From Pseudalkalibacillus hwajinpoensis (GTDB lineage Bacteria > Bacillota > Bacilli > Bacillales > Guptibacillaceae), in contig NZ_CP156674.1 of NCBI RefSeq assembly GCF_039851965.1, positions 558,001-622,000 of the forward strand: 64,000 bases of DNA, in the 5' to 3' direction. Below are positions 50,905 to 59,726 of this stretch, piece by piece (the stretch's first letter is position 1; every line of letters starts with the position of its first letter). The notes beneath the pieces were generated by a model. That model saw nothing but the letters and a program-made list of their open reading frames with translations, made no database searches and had not been told where the DNA came from. The position numbers were made by a program, and so were the translations under genes.

Positions 50905-52377
50905 TTGCAACAAAACGAAACACCATTATTCACAGGATTAGTCAACCACGCAAACAAAAACCCGATTCAATTTCATATACCAGGTCACAAGAAAGGAACA
51001 GGGATGGATCCTGAGTTTCGTTCTTTTATCGGTGATAACGCCCTTTCTATTGATTTAATAAACATTCAACCGCTTGATGATCTCCATCACCCACACGGTA
51101 TGATTAAAAAGGCACAGGATCTTGCGGCTGAGGCTTTTGGCGCTGATGCAACGTTCTTCTCTGTCCAGGGAACAAGTGGTGCAATCATGACAATGGTTAT
51201 GACAGTCTGCTCACCAGGCGACAAAATCATCGTACCAAGGAACGTTCACAAATCAGTCATGTCTGCGATTATCTTCTCTGGAGCAACTCCGGTCTTTATC
51301 CATCCAGAAATTGATTCAAAGCTAGGCATTTCACATGGCATTACACCAGTGGCTGTCCAAAAAGCACTCGAGCAACATCCTGATGCAAAAGGTGTCCTTG
51401 TTATCAATCCTACTTATTTTGGCATATCTGCAAACCTTAAAGAAATTGTCTCCATTTCACACGAATATGATGTTCCTGTACTAGTCGATGAAGCACATGG
51501 TGTTCATATCCATTTTCACGACCGTTTGCCTGTATCGGCCATGCAGGCCGGTGCTGATATGGCTGCAACAAGCGTGCACAAATTGGGGGGCTCGATGACA
51601 CAAAGCTCAGTCCTTAATGTTAAGGAAGGACTTGTATCGGCAAAGCGAGTTCAAACCATTATCAGCATGCTAACAACAACATCAACCTCATACCTTCTAC
51701 TCGCATCCCTTGATGTTGCGAGAAAGAGACTGTTTATGGAAGGTTATGAACTTGTGGAACAGGCGATTGGACTCGCTGAGAAAACTCGCGAACAAATTAA
51801 TGCGATTTCTCCACTCTATTGTGTTGGGAAAGAAATCCTTGGAACAAATGCCACCTATGACTACGATCCAACTAAGCTAATCATTTCTGTTCATGATCTC
51901 GGAATTACAGGCTATGAAGCTGAAGTATGGTTAAGAAAACAGGCTAATCTTGAAGTTGAGCTTTCAGATCTATATAACCTGTTGTGTATTGTAACTCCGG
52001 GAGATACAGAAGAAACAACGCAGGCACTGGTGTATTCACTAAAAGACATGGTTGAGGCTTTTAAGGAAAATAATGGAGGGTTACAGAAAGTTGAGGTACA
52101 CGCTCCTGACATTCCTATTTTAGCCGTTTCACCGCGTGATGCCTTCTATTCTGAAACAGAAGTCATCCCTTTTAAAGAATCAGCTGGTAGAATCATTGCA
52201 GAGTTTGTAATGATTTATCCTCCCGGCATCCCGATCTTCATTCCTGGAGAAATTATCACAGAGGAAAATCTTCAGTATATAGAAGAAAATATCGAAGCTG
52301 GCCTTCCTGTTCAGGGACCTGAAGATGATGAATTGAAAAATATTCGCGTTATCAAAGAATATAAAGCAATTAAATAA
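50905..52377 (+). CDS. speA: Arginine decarboxylase (SpeA), Orn/Lys/Arg decarboxylase family
   Basis: The 490-residue PLP enzyme makes agmatine, the first step of polyamine synthesis in Bacillus. It has the fold-type I decarboxylase core with HIPGHKKGTGMDPEF, the substrate/PLP strand VLVDEAHGVHIHFHD, and the PLP lysine in TSVHKLGGSMTQSS. Sequence agrees with B. subtilis SpeA along its length. I chose the TTG at 50905, with AGAGGTG a few bases upstream, giving a product that starts like the family; a GTG at 50896 lies inside the ribosome site. It is followed by the SR1 terminator. Confidence 0.95.
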   Translation: MQQNETPLFTGLVNHANKNPIQFHIPGHKKGTGMDPEFRSFIGDNALSIDLINIQPLDDLHHPHGMIKKAQDLAAEAFGADATFFSVQGTSGAIMTMVMTVCSPGDKIIVPRNVHKSVMSAIIFSGATPVFIHPEIDSKLGISHGITPVAVQKALEQHPDAKGVLVINPTYFGISANLKEIVSISHEYDVPVLVDEAHGVHIHFHDRLPVSAMQAGADMAATSVHKLGGSMTQSSVLNVKEGLVSAKRVQTIISMLTTTSTSYLLLASLDVARKRLFMEGYELVEQAIGLAEKTREQINAISPLYCVGKEILGTNATYDYDPTKLIISVHDLGITGYEAEVWLRKQANLEVELSDLYNLLCIVTPGDTEETTQALVYSLKDMVEAFKENNGGLQKVEVHAPDIPILAVSPRDAFYSETEVIPFKESAGRIIAEFVMIYPPGIPIFIPGEIITEENLQYIEENIEAGLPVQGPEDDELKNIRVIKEYKAIK

Positions 52378-52379
52378 AT

Positions 52380-52427
52380 GGTGTTAGTGTGCTACCAAAT
52401 ATCAACATCAATCATTAACAGACCCAA
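52380..52427 (+). repeat. Dispersed intergenic element, copy B
   Basis: GTGTTAGT at the left and TATCAAC, 7 bases, ATTAACAGA, CC at the right match the ends of the copy at 7.1 kb. It lies directly after speA, overlapping the tail of the terminator. Confidence 0.45.
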
Positions 52428-52431
52428 ATAA

Positions 52432-52461
52432 ATAAGAGGAGGCCAATTGGCCTCCTCTTAT
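52432..52461. terminator. Terminator shared by SR1 and speA
   Basis: ATAAGAGGAGGCCAA is followed by its exact complement TTGGCCTCCTCTTAT, a 30-bp palindrome. The tail TTATTTATTT on the minus strand makes it the SR1 terminator; the plus-strand tail is weaker. Confidence 0.85.
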
Positions 52462-52470
52462 GCTTATATG

Positions 52471-52584
52471 TTATTTCTTATCTTTCGTATTGCAATCCGG
52501 GCATCTGCTATAAAGTGTACTTACTTTTTCATCATGTACATGATCAATCGTCTTTTCACAAGTCTGGCAAATAATGATTCCCAT
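52471..52584 (-). CDS. GapA-binding peptide SR1P
   Basis: The 37-residue peptide begins MGIIICQTCEKTIDHVHDEK and ends CPDCNTKDKK, with two CxxC pairs. This resembles B. subtilis SR1P, which also has a first CQDC pair. SR1P binds the glycolytic enzyme GapA and promotes its association with RNase J1. The ATG follows AAGGGGTG by 6 bases. It is too short for routine gene finders and lies inside the SR1 transcript. Confidence 0.87.
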   Translation of the reverse strand: MGIIICQTCEKTIDHVHDEKVSTLYSRCPDCNTKDKK

Positions 52585-52609
52585 CCAAAACACCCCTTAA
52601 GTAGTTTTT

Positions 52610-52623
52610 TGAAAACGCTTCCG
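52610..52623 (-). promoter_or_regulatory. Cre-like CcpA site in the SR1 5' region
   Basis: TGAAAACGCTTCCG matches the catabolite-response consensus (TGWAANCGNTNWCA) apart from its last positions. It lies just downstream of the predicted transcription start, where CcpA would act as a roadblock. B. subtilis SR1 is known to be repressed by sugar through CcpN and CcpA. Confidence 0.55.
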
Positions 52624-52637
52624 TTTCGCTTAACTTC

Positions 52638-52666
52638 ATAATAGTGTGTCACAATTGTTTTGTCAA
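52638..52666 (-). promoter_or_regulatory. Sigma-A promoter of SR1
   Basis: On the minus strand a perfect -35 TTGACA (52661-52666) and a -10 TATTAT (52638-52643) are separated by 17 bases. Confidence 0.82.
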
Positions 52667-52790
52667 CACTATATTGTATATCACATTATATTCTTTTTCG
52701 TTTTAATATGTGTCATTTTATTTTGGTGAACTAATTGTCAGAAAACTAATTCAGATGTAAACTACCTATATAAAGGAAGGGGGAATTCAT

Positions 52791-53174
52791 TTGCCACAAA
52801 GTGCCTATCTCATTCCCAAAACGGACAGCTTGATTGAGCTTAATCAGATTAAAGACCTTCTTCACTATTATGTAGAACTGACAACCAGAACCGGTAAGCA
52901 GCTTTCATGGTCATACGAGCAGTCAGCTTTTCCTTATACACTTATCGACAAGCCTGAAGCAGAGAATAACTGGTTTTATCTGAAAGGGATCACTGACGGT
53001 TACCACATGATTATCATCGGTTTAGTTAAGGACCGTATTCAGGTTGTTTTACCTGACCAATCAACCCACGGAGATAAAGCCAAAGCAAATGAGCTATGTA
53101 AATTTTTAGCTAATAAGATTACCGCAGATTTAATCTTATTCAATGGGAGAACAATGTATTACTCACAAAAATAA
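52791..53174 (+). CDS. Conserved hypothetical protein, DUF1885-like
   Basis: The 127-residue product is a small mixed alpha/beta soluble protein. Its pattern, with LLHYYVELTTRTGKQLSWSYEQSAFPY, recalls the DUF1885 family of Bacillus (known structure, unknown function); that recognition is from memory only. A TTG start is well supported by AAGGGGG 7 bases upstream. It is a single-gene unit with its own hairpin downstream. Confidence 0.75.
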   Translation: MPQSAYLIPKTDSLIELNQIKDLLHYYVELTTRTGKQLSWSYEQSAFPYTLIDKPEAENNWFYLKGITDGYHMIIIGLVKDRIQVVLPDQSTHGDKAKANELCKFLANKITADLILFNGRTMYYSQK

Positions 53175-53202
53175 ACAGTCGTTTCGATTGTTTATTTTTG
53201 TG
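53169..53202 (+). terminator. Terminator after the DUF1885-like gene
   Basis: AAAATAAACA and TGTTTATTTT arms around an imperfect inner stem, ending in TTTTTG. Confidence 0.65.
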
Positions 53203-53267
53203 GAGTGAAATTTATGAATTCACAACCAACCTTTAACTTGATTATAGGATTGCTGAACTTTACTAAA

Positions 53268-53309
53268 CAAAAAAAACAGGCTGTCGTGAGGTACTTGACA
53301 GCCCGTTTT
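53268..53309 (-). terminator. Terminator of the deacetylase gene
   Basis: AACAGGCTGTC and GACAGCCCGTT form an 11-bp stem with one mismatch, followed by TTTTTTTTG on the minus strand. Confidence 0.8.
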
Positions 53310-53322
53310 AAGAACCAGAAAT

Positions 53323-54183
53323 TTATTGTACCGGTTCAATTTCCTCAGGATTAATCATTTCAAAACCTTTACCTCGTAATCCTTTGACGATCTCTTCTAG
53401 TCCTGCCGCAGTCCAATCACGGTCATGCATTAATAAGTTTGCTCCATTCTGTAAAAGCGGTGTATTAACCATAATGTCTGCGATAGCAGCTTCTTCCTGG
53501 TACTGCTCTTCCCAGTCATAACCATAAGTCCAGTTCATTACCAGCATGCCTTCTTCTTCTGCAAGTGACTTAGAGAAATCTGTGTTCGACCCAAATGGCG
53601 CTCGGAAAAACGTCGGTCTCTCACCGATTACTTCTTCAATGATATCGTTTAGCTTCACAATTTCTTCTCTTTGTTCCTCTTCAGATAATGTTTTAAGATC
53701 AGAATGCGTCATCGTATGGTTACCTATTTCAAAGCCCATATCGTATATTTCTTTCAAACGTGCTTTCTCTTCCTTGGTATCAATAAAATGCCCATTGACA
53801 AAAAAGATTGCTGGAGCTTCCAGTTCTTTAAGCGTCTTTGCCATTTCAACAGCATTCTTATCCGGTGCATCATCAATCGTTAGTAGAACAGCTTCAGCAG
53901 GTGAATCGTTAATCGGTTCAAAGCCCCAGAAAGCTTCATTCAGGCGATACTGAGCTTCAGCAGGTTCAGCAACAGCTTCTTCCTCTTCCTGCGCATCTTC
54001 TGTTTCTTCTGATTCCCCTGGTTCATCTGCTTTTTCTTTACTATCCTCGCTTGTCGTTTCTTTATTTGTTTCCTGAGTATTACTTTCCTGTTCTGCCTTC
54101 TCACTCTCAGAACTAGCATTCGATGAGCAAGCTACAGTAAACAGTAGTATAGCTAGCATCATCCATTTGATAGTTAGTTTCAT
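53323..54183 (-). CDS. Polysaccharide deacetylase lipoprotein
   Basis: The 286-residue product has a lipobox LLFTVAC with the lipid cysteine at residue 19, a strongly acidic low-complexity linker (about residues 25-75) and a NodB carbohydrate esterase 4 domain. Motif 1 appears as TIDDAPDK, motif 2 as GNHTMTHSDL, motif 3 as RAPFGSNT, and HDRDWT near the end. It would deacetylate peptidoglycan or another polysaccharide on the outer membrane face. In motif 1 the usual TFDDGP glycine is replaced by alanine. The ATG follows AGAGAGA, a modest site. Confidence 0.88.
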   Translation of the reverse strand: MKLTIKWMMLAILLFTVACSSNASSESEKAEQESNTQETNKETTSEDSKEKADEPGESEETEDAQEEEEAVAEPAEAQYRLNEAFWGFEPINDSPAEAVLLTIDDAPDKNAVEMAKTLKELEAPAIFFVNGHFIDTKEEKARLKEIYDMGFEIGNHTMTHSDLKTLSEEEQREEIVKLNDIIEEVIGERPTFFRAPFGSNTDFSKSLAEEEGMLVMNWTYGYDWEEQYQEEAAIADIMVNTPLLQNGANLLMHDRDWTAAGLEEIVKGLRGKGFEMINPEEIEPVQ

Positions 54184-54357
54184 TTCTCTCTCTCCCTATG
54201 TATTCTTTCCTTATCATATATGAAAAGTGCTTCAGGATAAAGAGATTATTGTAACATTTAACCAAATTTTCACTTTCATTATTAAACTATAATTTTGATT
54301 CGGAAGATCTGCGATTTCCCTTGACATGGAAGAAAAACAACTAATACAACGCAATTA

Positions 54358-54392
54358 AAAACACCACTGACTCGACTCGATGGTGTTTTGTT
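54358..54392 (-). terminator. Terminator after the small membrane protein gene
   Basis: AAAACACCA and TGGTGTTTT arms with a long loop; the minus tail is TTTTTAATT. Confidence 0.65.
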
Positions 54393-54411
54393 GTAATATA
54401 AAAGTAAGACA

Positions 54412-54651
54412 TCATATGAAAGAAATCGTTAATTCAACAATGATGTAAAATGACGTCGAAACTATCATTAATACCAGTACGATTCTCAAACGTGAGATCA
54501 TCTTAACAGTGATTGTACAGACTAAGTATAGAAATACGAAAAACAATAGAATTTTGAAGATTGAGTGGTCATGTACAGAACTGTGAACAATAAGATAAAA
54601 GGCGTACCAGATCGTTAATTGAACAAATAATACAATCCCAGATCTGACCAT
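54412..54651 (-). CDS. Small membrane protein of unknown function
   Basis: The 79-residue product has three hydrophobic segments and no recognisable motif. The ATG at 54651 has GGAGGG 7 bases upstream, giving the credible start MVRSGIVLF; the frame to 54666 has no site. It is a single-gene unit between the deacetylase and pdhD. Confidence 0.6.
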   Translation of the reverse strand: MVRSGIVLFVQLTIWYAFYLIVHSSVHDHSIFKILLFFVFLYLVCTITVKMISRLRIVLVLMIVSTSFYIIVELTISFI

Positions 54652-54745
54652 ACAAAAGCCCTCCACGTAGAATTGTTTCTAAGGTATATGTTACACTCCG
54701 CCTCAGTATGTCCAATTCTCTTCTTTCATATTTCATTCCTTAGAA

Positions 54746-54785
54746 TAAAGCCCTGTTAGTATCAACACTGTTCATTAACAGAGAC
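54746..54785 (+). repeat. Dispersed intergenic element, copy C (short)
   Basis: CCTGTTAG is followed by TATCAAC, 7 bases, ATTAACAGA. The right end spacing is identical to copies A and B, with almost all internal sequence missing. Confidence 0.45.
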
Positions 54786-54792
54786 ATAGAAA

Positions 54793-54824
54793 AAGACGCG
54801 GTGAGAAACTCAACCGCGTCTTAA
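54793..54824 (-). terminator. Terminator of the pdh operon
   Basis: AAGACGCGGT and ACCGCGTCTT form a 10-bp stem followed by TTTTC on the minus strand. Confidence 0.85.
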
Positions 54825-54831
54825 ATAAGAA

Positions 54832-56241
54832 TTAACCGATGTGAATTGGAGTACCTAGAGCTACTTCAGCAGCTTCCATTGTAATTTCTCCAAGAGTCGG
54901 GTGAGCATGGATTGTCAGTGCAATGTCTTCAGCTGTCATACCAGCTTCAATTGCAAGGCCAAGCTCAGCAATCATGTCAGAAGCGTTAGGACCAGCAATT
55001 TGAGCACCGATCACTAGACCATCTTCTTTACGAGTAATGAGTTTCAAGAACCCTTCACTGTCGTTAAGGGATAGTGCACGACCATTAGCACCAAACGGGA
55101 ATTTAGCAGCTTTTACTTCAAATCCCTGGTCTTTAGCTTCTTGTTCAGTGTAACCAACAGAAGCGAGTTCTGGATCTGAGAATACAACCGCAGGGATTGC
55201 CAGATAATCGATCACAGAGTTTTCACCACTGATCACTTCAGCAGCAACTTTACCTTCGTAAGAAGCTTTATGAGCAAGTGCAGGACCTTCAACAATATCA
55301 CCAATAGCATAAATGTTATCAAAGTTTGTACGACACTGCTTATCGATCTTCACAAGACCTTTGTCCGTCATTTCAACGCCAAGCTCTTCAAGACCAATTT
55401 CGTTTGTATTTGGCTTACGGCCAACTGTTACAAGCACGTAATCAGCGTCAAACGTTTTCGTTTCACCTTTGATTTCAGCTGTAACTGTTACACCATCTTC
55501 TGTTTCTTCGACGCCCTGGGCAAGCGCTTGAGTGATGATCTCTACATTGCCCTTCTTCTTAAGACGACGAGAAACTAAAGAGCTCATTTGCTTTTCGAAT
55601 CCTGGAAGGATCTGTTTAGTACCTTCAAGGATTGTTACTTCTGTACCGAAGTTTGCATATACAGTACCTAGCTCAATACCGATATATCCGCCACCGATAA
55701 CAACCATTTTTTCAGGAACTTCTTCAAGTGCAAGGGCACCAGTTGAAGAAATAACGCGTTTGCTCCATTTAAAGCTTGGAAGCTCGATTGGACGTGATCC
55801 AGTTGCGATGATGCAGTTATTGAATGTGTATGTTTGAGAGTTCTTATCATCCATGATCCGAACCGTGTTCTTATCAACGAAATAAACCTCTCCGCTAATC
55901 ACATCAACTTTGTTAGATTTCATTAATCCTGCAACTCCGCCAGTAAGCTTGTCGACTACAGAAGATTTCCATTCTTGGACTTTCTTCATGTCAACGCTGA
56001 CGTTCTCTGCTGTAATTCCGATATCATCAGAATGTTTTGCAGATTCATATTTATGAGAAGCATTAATCATTGCTTTTGAAGGGATACAGCCGACGTTTAA
56101 ACAAACACCGCCTAGAGTACCTTTATCAGCAATTGCAACTTTCTGTCCAAGCTGCGCTGCCCGAATTGCAGCTACATATCCGCCTGGTCCAGCTCCTACA
56201 ACAAGTGTGTCTAATTCGATTGGAAAATCTCCTACTACCAT
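54832..56241 (-). CDS. pdhD: Dihydrolipoyl dehydrogenase (E3 of pyruvate dehydrogenase)
   Basis: The 469-residue flavoprotein reoxidises dihydrolipoamide with NAD+. It has the FAD motif VVGAGPGGYVAAIRAAQLG, the redox disulfide GGVCLNVGCIPSK, NAD-binding GGGYIGIELG and the active-site HAHPTLGE. It closes the pdhABCD operon 4 bases after pdhC. Sequence agrees throughout with Bacillus PdhD. Confidence 0.98.
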   Translation of the reverse strand: MVVGDFPIELDTLVVGAGPGGYVAAIRAAQLGQKVAIADKGTLGGVCLNVGCIPSKAMINASHKYESAKHSDDIGITAENVSVDMKKVQEWKSSVVDKLTGGVAGLMKSNKVDVISGEVYFVDKNTVRIMDDKNSQTYTFNNCIIATGSRPIELPSFKWSKRVISSTGALALEEVPEKMVVIGGGYIGIELGTVYANFGTEVTILEGTKQILPGFEKQMSSLVSRRLKKKGNVEIITQALAQGVEETEDGVTVTAEIKGETKTFDADYVLVTVGRKPNTNEIGLEELGVEMTDKGLVKIDKQCRTNFDNIYAIGDIVEGPALAHKASYEGKVAAEVISGENSVIDYLAIPAVVFSDPELASVGYTEQEAKDQGFEVKAAKFPFGANGRALSLNDSEGFLKLITRKEDGLVIGAQIAGPNASDMIAELGLAIEAGMTAEDIALTIHAHPTLGEITMEAAEVALGTPIHIG

Positions 56242-56245
56242 ATTA

Positions 56246-57565
56246 TTACGCCTCCATCATTAAGAGTTGTGGATCGTTCAACAGACGTTTGATGTGGTTA
56301 AGTGCAAGTTGTGCTGTTACACCATCAATAAGTCTGTGGTCGTAGCTGATCGATAGAGCAAGTACAGGTGCTGCAACGATTTCTCCGTCGATAACAACCG
56401 GTTTCTCCTCAATACGACCGATACCAAGAATAGCAGCATCCGGGTTGTTGATGATTGGCGTGAACCACTGCCCGCCTGCAGAACCCAGGTTAGAAATTGT
56501 GCATGTGCTACCTTTCATATCGTCCCCTGATAGTTTACCATCACGAGCTTTTTTAGCCAACTCATTAATTTCAGATGAAACATTAAGAAGTGGCTTGCGA
56601 TCTGCTTCTTTCACGACAGGGACAACTAGTCCTGCATCCGTGTTAGCAGCAATACCGATGTTGTAATAATGCTTGTGTACGATTTCTTCTGTAGAATCAT
56701 CAATTGAAGCATTCAACATTGGGAATTCGCGTAGTGCCGAAACGAGTGCTTTAACAACGTATGGAAGGTAAGTTAGCTTCACATCTTTGTCAGCAGCATA
56801 CTGTTTGAACTTCTTACGATGAGCTACAAGGTCCGTAACAACTACTTCATCCATGTGTGTTACGTGAGGAGCAGTATGCTTCGAGTTAACCATCGCTTTC
56901 GCAATTGCTTTACGCATACCTTTCATTTTCTCACGAGTTTCTGGTTGTGCAGATGCTGCCGCTGAAGGCTGCTGAGCTGCTTCTTTTGTTTCTTTCGCTG
57001 CTTCAGCTGATTCAGATTTTTCTTCAGTAGCTGGCGAGGCTGTTTCTTCTCCGCCACCATTTACATGGTTATCGATGTCTTCTTTTAGTACACGGCCATT
57101 TTTACCTGAGCCAGACACTTTAGAAATACTAACACCGTTTTCGCGAGCGTACTTGCGAACTGCAGGCATAGCGATTACACGTTTTGTCGGATCAGTCTCT
57201 TCTTCTTCTGGAAGTGGCTTAGATCCAGCGCTATCTTCTTTAGCTTCAGATTTAGCTTCTGCTTTAGGAGCTTCTTCTTCTGCCTGTGGCTGTTCTGCTT
57301 CAGGTTCTTCTTCTGCATCTTCATAGCCTTCAGCATCGAATGTAATCACTACATCTCCAACAATTACAGTAGCGCCTTCTTCAGCATGAACTTCTTTAAC
57401 CGTACCGTCTACTGGAGAAGGAATTTCTACGACTGCTTTGTCATTCTGAACTTCAACAAGAATGTCGTCTTCTTTTACTTCGTCTCCTGATTTAACAAAC
57501 CATTTTACGATTTCGCCTTCATGGATACCTTCACCGATATCCGGCATCTTGAATTGAAATGCCAC
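56246..57565 (-). CDS. pdhC: Dihydrolipoamide acetyltransferase (E2 of pyruvate dehydrogenase)
   Basis: The 439-residue core subunit has one lipoyl domain (residues 1-80, lipoyl lysine in VQNDKAVVEI), an acidic linker of Glu/Ala/Pro repeats, an E1/E3-binding domain (AMPAVRKYARENGVSISKVSG), and the catalytic acetyltransferase domain ending with SYDHRLIDG. Start is GTG at 57565, with AGGAGG about 9 bases upstream; the open frame beyond it extends to 57625 without a site. It is in the pdh operon between E1-beta and E3. Confidence 0.97.
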   Translation of the reverse strand: MAFQFKMPDIGEGIHEGEIVKWFVKSGDEVKEDDILVEVQNDKAVVEIPSPVDGTVKEVHAEEGATVIVGDVVITFDAEGYEDAEEEPEAEQPQAEEEAPKAEAKSEAKEDSAGSKPLPEEEETDPTKRVIAMPAVRKYARENGVSISKVSGSGKNGRVLKEDIDNHVNGGGEETASPATEEKSESAEAAKETKEAAQQPSAAASAQPETREKMKGMRKAIAKAMVNSKHTAPHVTHMDEVVVTDLVAHRKKFKQYAADKDVKLTYLPYVVKALVSALREFPMLNASIDDSTEEIVHKHYYNIGIAANTDAGLVVPVVKEADRKPLLNVSSEINELAKKARDGKLSGDDMKGSTCTISNLGSAGGQWFTPIINNPDAAILGIGRIEEKPVVIDGEIVAAPVLALSISYDHRLIDGVTAQLALNHIKRLLNDPQLLMMEA

Positions 57566-57662
57566 GGGACTTCGCCTCCTAATTGTAGAAAAATTTGCTC
57601 TTATAAGTTCTGAAGCGAAGCGCACTGTGCAGCTTCACTTCATGTTGTTTTATAAATGTAAA

Positions 57663-58640
57663 TTAAAAGTTAACCACCTGTGTTGCTTTTTCAACGATGT
57701 CAGTATGATCTGGAAGCCATACATCTTCTGCAGCTGAAAATGCAAATACAGTGTCAGGAGCCGTTACACGAAGCACTGGAGCTTCTAGGCTAAGAATAGC
57801 TCGGTCACTGATTTCAGCAACAACGTTTGCAGCGATTCCAGCTTGCTTTTGAGCTTCTTGCACGACAATTGCACGATTCGTTTTCTCAACAGAAGCGATA
57901 ATCGTCTCAATGTCGAGTGGGCTTACTGTACGAAGGTCGATTACTTCTGCACTGATGTCATTCTTCTCAAGCTCTTCAGCCGCTTTAAGAGAAGCTTGTA
58001 CCATTGCTCCATAAGTAACGATCGTAATGTCAGAGCCTTCACGTTTCACTTCAGCTTTACCAATTTCAATTGTATATTCCTCTTCAGGAACTTCCTGACG
58101 GAAAGAACGGTAAAGTTTCATGTGTTCAAGGAAAATAACTGGATCATTGTCACGAATCGCAGAAATAAGAAGTCCTTTTGCATCATATGGGTTTGAAGGA
58201 ATAACAACTTTTAGTCCAGGCTGTTGAGCCATAAGTCCCTCAAGGCTATCCGCGTGTAGTTCAGGGGTTTTAACGCCGCCACCAAATGGTGAACGCACTG
58301 TAATTGGTGCATGGAAAGAACCACCAGAGCGATAACGAAGACGAGCCATTTGACCAGAAATTGCATCCATTACTTCATATACGAAGCCAAAGAACTGAAC
58401 TTCTGGTACTGGACGGAATCCAGTAAGCGCAAGTCCGATAGACATACCGCCGATACCTGATTCAGCTAGTGGAGTATCGAATACGCGATCTTCACCAAAT
58501 TCCTTTTGAAGTCCTTCTGTCGCACGGAATACGCCGCCGTTTTGACCTACATCTTCACCAAATACGAGTACGTTCTCGTCATTTTTCAACTCCGTACGCA
58601 TCGCATCAGTGATTGCTTGAATCATTGTCATTTGCGCCAT
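57663..58640 (-). CDS. pdhB: Pyruvate dehydrogenase E1 beta subunit
   Basis: The 325-residue protein pairs with PdhA to bind thiamine diphosphate. It shows the transketolase-like NENVLVFGEDVGQNGGVFRAT, the pyrimidine-end FFGFVYEVMDAISGQMA and the C-terminal QEAQKQAGIAANV. It follows pdhA by 3 bases. Together they decarboxylate pyruvate and acetylate the lipoyl group of PdhC. Confidence 0.98.
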   Translation of the reverse strand: MAQMTMIQAITDAMRTELKNDENVLVFGEDVGQNGGVFRATEGLQKEFGEDRVFDTPLAESGIGGMSIGLALTGFRPVPEVQFFGFVYEVMDAISGQMARLRYRSGGSFHAPITVRSPFGGGVKTPELHADSLEGLMAQQPGLKVVIPSNPYDAKGLLISAIRDNDPVIFLEHMKLYRSFRQEVPEEEYTIEIGKAEVKREGSDITIVTYGAMVQASLKAAEELEKNDISAEVIDLRTVSPLDIETIIASVEKTNRAIVVQEAQKQAGIAANVVAEISDRAILSLEAPVLRVTAPDTVFAFSAAEDVWLPDHTDIVEKATQVVNF

Positions 58641-58643
58641 AGC

Positions 58644-59726
58644 TTACTTCGACTCCTTTGCACTATAGTGTTCGTATTGCTCACGAAGGTTGTAAGGAAG
58701 CTCTTCATACATGTTAGAGATGAGATCCGTTACTTTCTGCTTCGGAGTGCCATCTGCTTTTTTAATCGCAGCTTTTATTTCTTCTTTGGCATTATCAACA
58801 ACTTCGGTTTCTTTTTCTTCAGACCAAAGATCTTTGCTTTCAAGATACTTGCGGAAACGAACGATTGGGTCTTTCTTTTCCCATTCGCTATCAAGATCTT
58901 CAGAACGATAACGTGTTGGATCGTCACCAGCCATTGTATGTGGACCATAACGGTAAGTCATAGTCTCAATTAGCGTTGGACCTTCACCATTGATCGCACG
59001 CTCACGAGCGTCAGTAACTGCTTTATAAACAGCAAGAACGTCCATACCGTCTACCTGTACACCTTGAATTCCGGCTGCAACTGCTTTTTGAGCGATTGTT
59101 TTCGCTGCAGATTGCTTTTCAACTGGTACAGAAATAGCAAAACGATTATTTTGAACAACGAAGATGGCCGGAGCCGCATATGCACCTGCAAAGTTCATTC
59201 CTTCGTAGAAGTCACCTTGAGAAGCACCACCATCACCAGTGTAAGTGATTGCTATGTTCTTCTTGCCTTTTTTCTTAAGTCCAAGTGCAACACCGGCAGT
59301 TTGCGTGATTTGAGCACCAATAATGATTTGTGGGCTCAATACGTTCAGGCCATCAGCCTGATTTCCTACAAAGTGACCACGTGAGAATAAGAACGCTTTA
59401 TATAGTGGAAGGCCGTGCCAGATAATTTGTGGTACATCACGGTAACCAGGAAGAATCCAATCTTCTTTATCAAGTGCGAATTGACTTCCAAGTTGTGAAG
59501 CTTCCTGTCCTGCTGTTGGAGCGTAGAAGCCAAGTCGTCCTTGACGGTTCAAGGAGATTGAACGCTGATCAAGAATACGTGTGTAAACCATGCGGCGCAT
59601 AAGTTCCTGAAGCTGCTCGTCTGTTAATTCAGGCATCGCTTCTTCATTTACGATTTCGCCATTTTCATTTAGAATCTGGAACATTTCAAATTGGCCTTCG
59701 ATGTTTTCGATGGTTTTTGTTCCCAT
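58644..59726 (-). CDS. pdhA: Pyruvate dehydrogenase E1 alpha subunit
   Basis: The 360-residue protein contains the thiamine diphosphate binding motif from GDGGASQGDFYEGMNFAGAY to NNRFAIS, and the phosphorylation-loop-like YRYGPHTMAGDDPTRYR typical of E1-alpha. It opens the pdh operon. The ATG at 59726 is 8 bases from AGGATGAGG; a GTG at 59735 in frame lies within the ribosome site. The upstream leader is long (see the promoter entry at 60004). Confidence 0.97.
   Translation of the reverse strand: MGTKTIENIEGQFEMFQILNENGEIVNEEAMPELTDEQLQELMRRMVYTRILDQRSISLNRQGRLGFYAPTAGQEASQLGSQFALDKEDWILPGYRDVPQIIWHGLPLYKAFLFSRGHFVGNQADGLNVLSPQIIIGAQITQTAGVALGLKKKGKKNIAITYTGDGGASQGDFYEGMNFAGAYAAPAIFVVQNNRFAISVPVEKQSAAKTIAQKAVAAGIQGVQVDGMDVLAVYKAVTDARERAINGEGPTLIETMTYRYGPHTMAGDDPTRYRSEDLDSEWEKKDPIVRFRKYLESKDLWSEEKETEVVDNAKEEIKAAIKKADGTPKQKVTDLISNMYEELPYNLREQYEHYSAKESK

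Larger units (their letters stand above)
52425..52631 (-). ncRNA. sr1: SR1 regulatory RNA
   Basis: A minus-strand transcript of about 207 bases is bounded by a sigma-A promoter (52638-52666) and a terminator palindrome (52432-52461). It contains the 37-codon SR1P peptide gene. B. subtilis SR1 is 205 bases, encodes the same peptide, lies next to speA and acts as an antisense regulator of ahrC as well as an mRNA for SR1P. Length, position and peptide all agree. Antisense function here is inferred. Confidence 0.78.
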
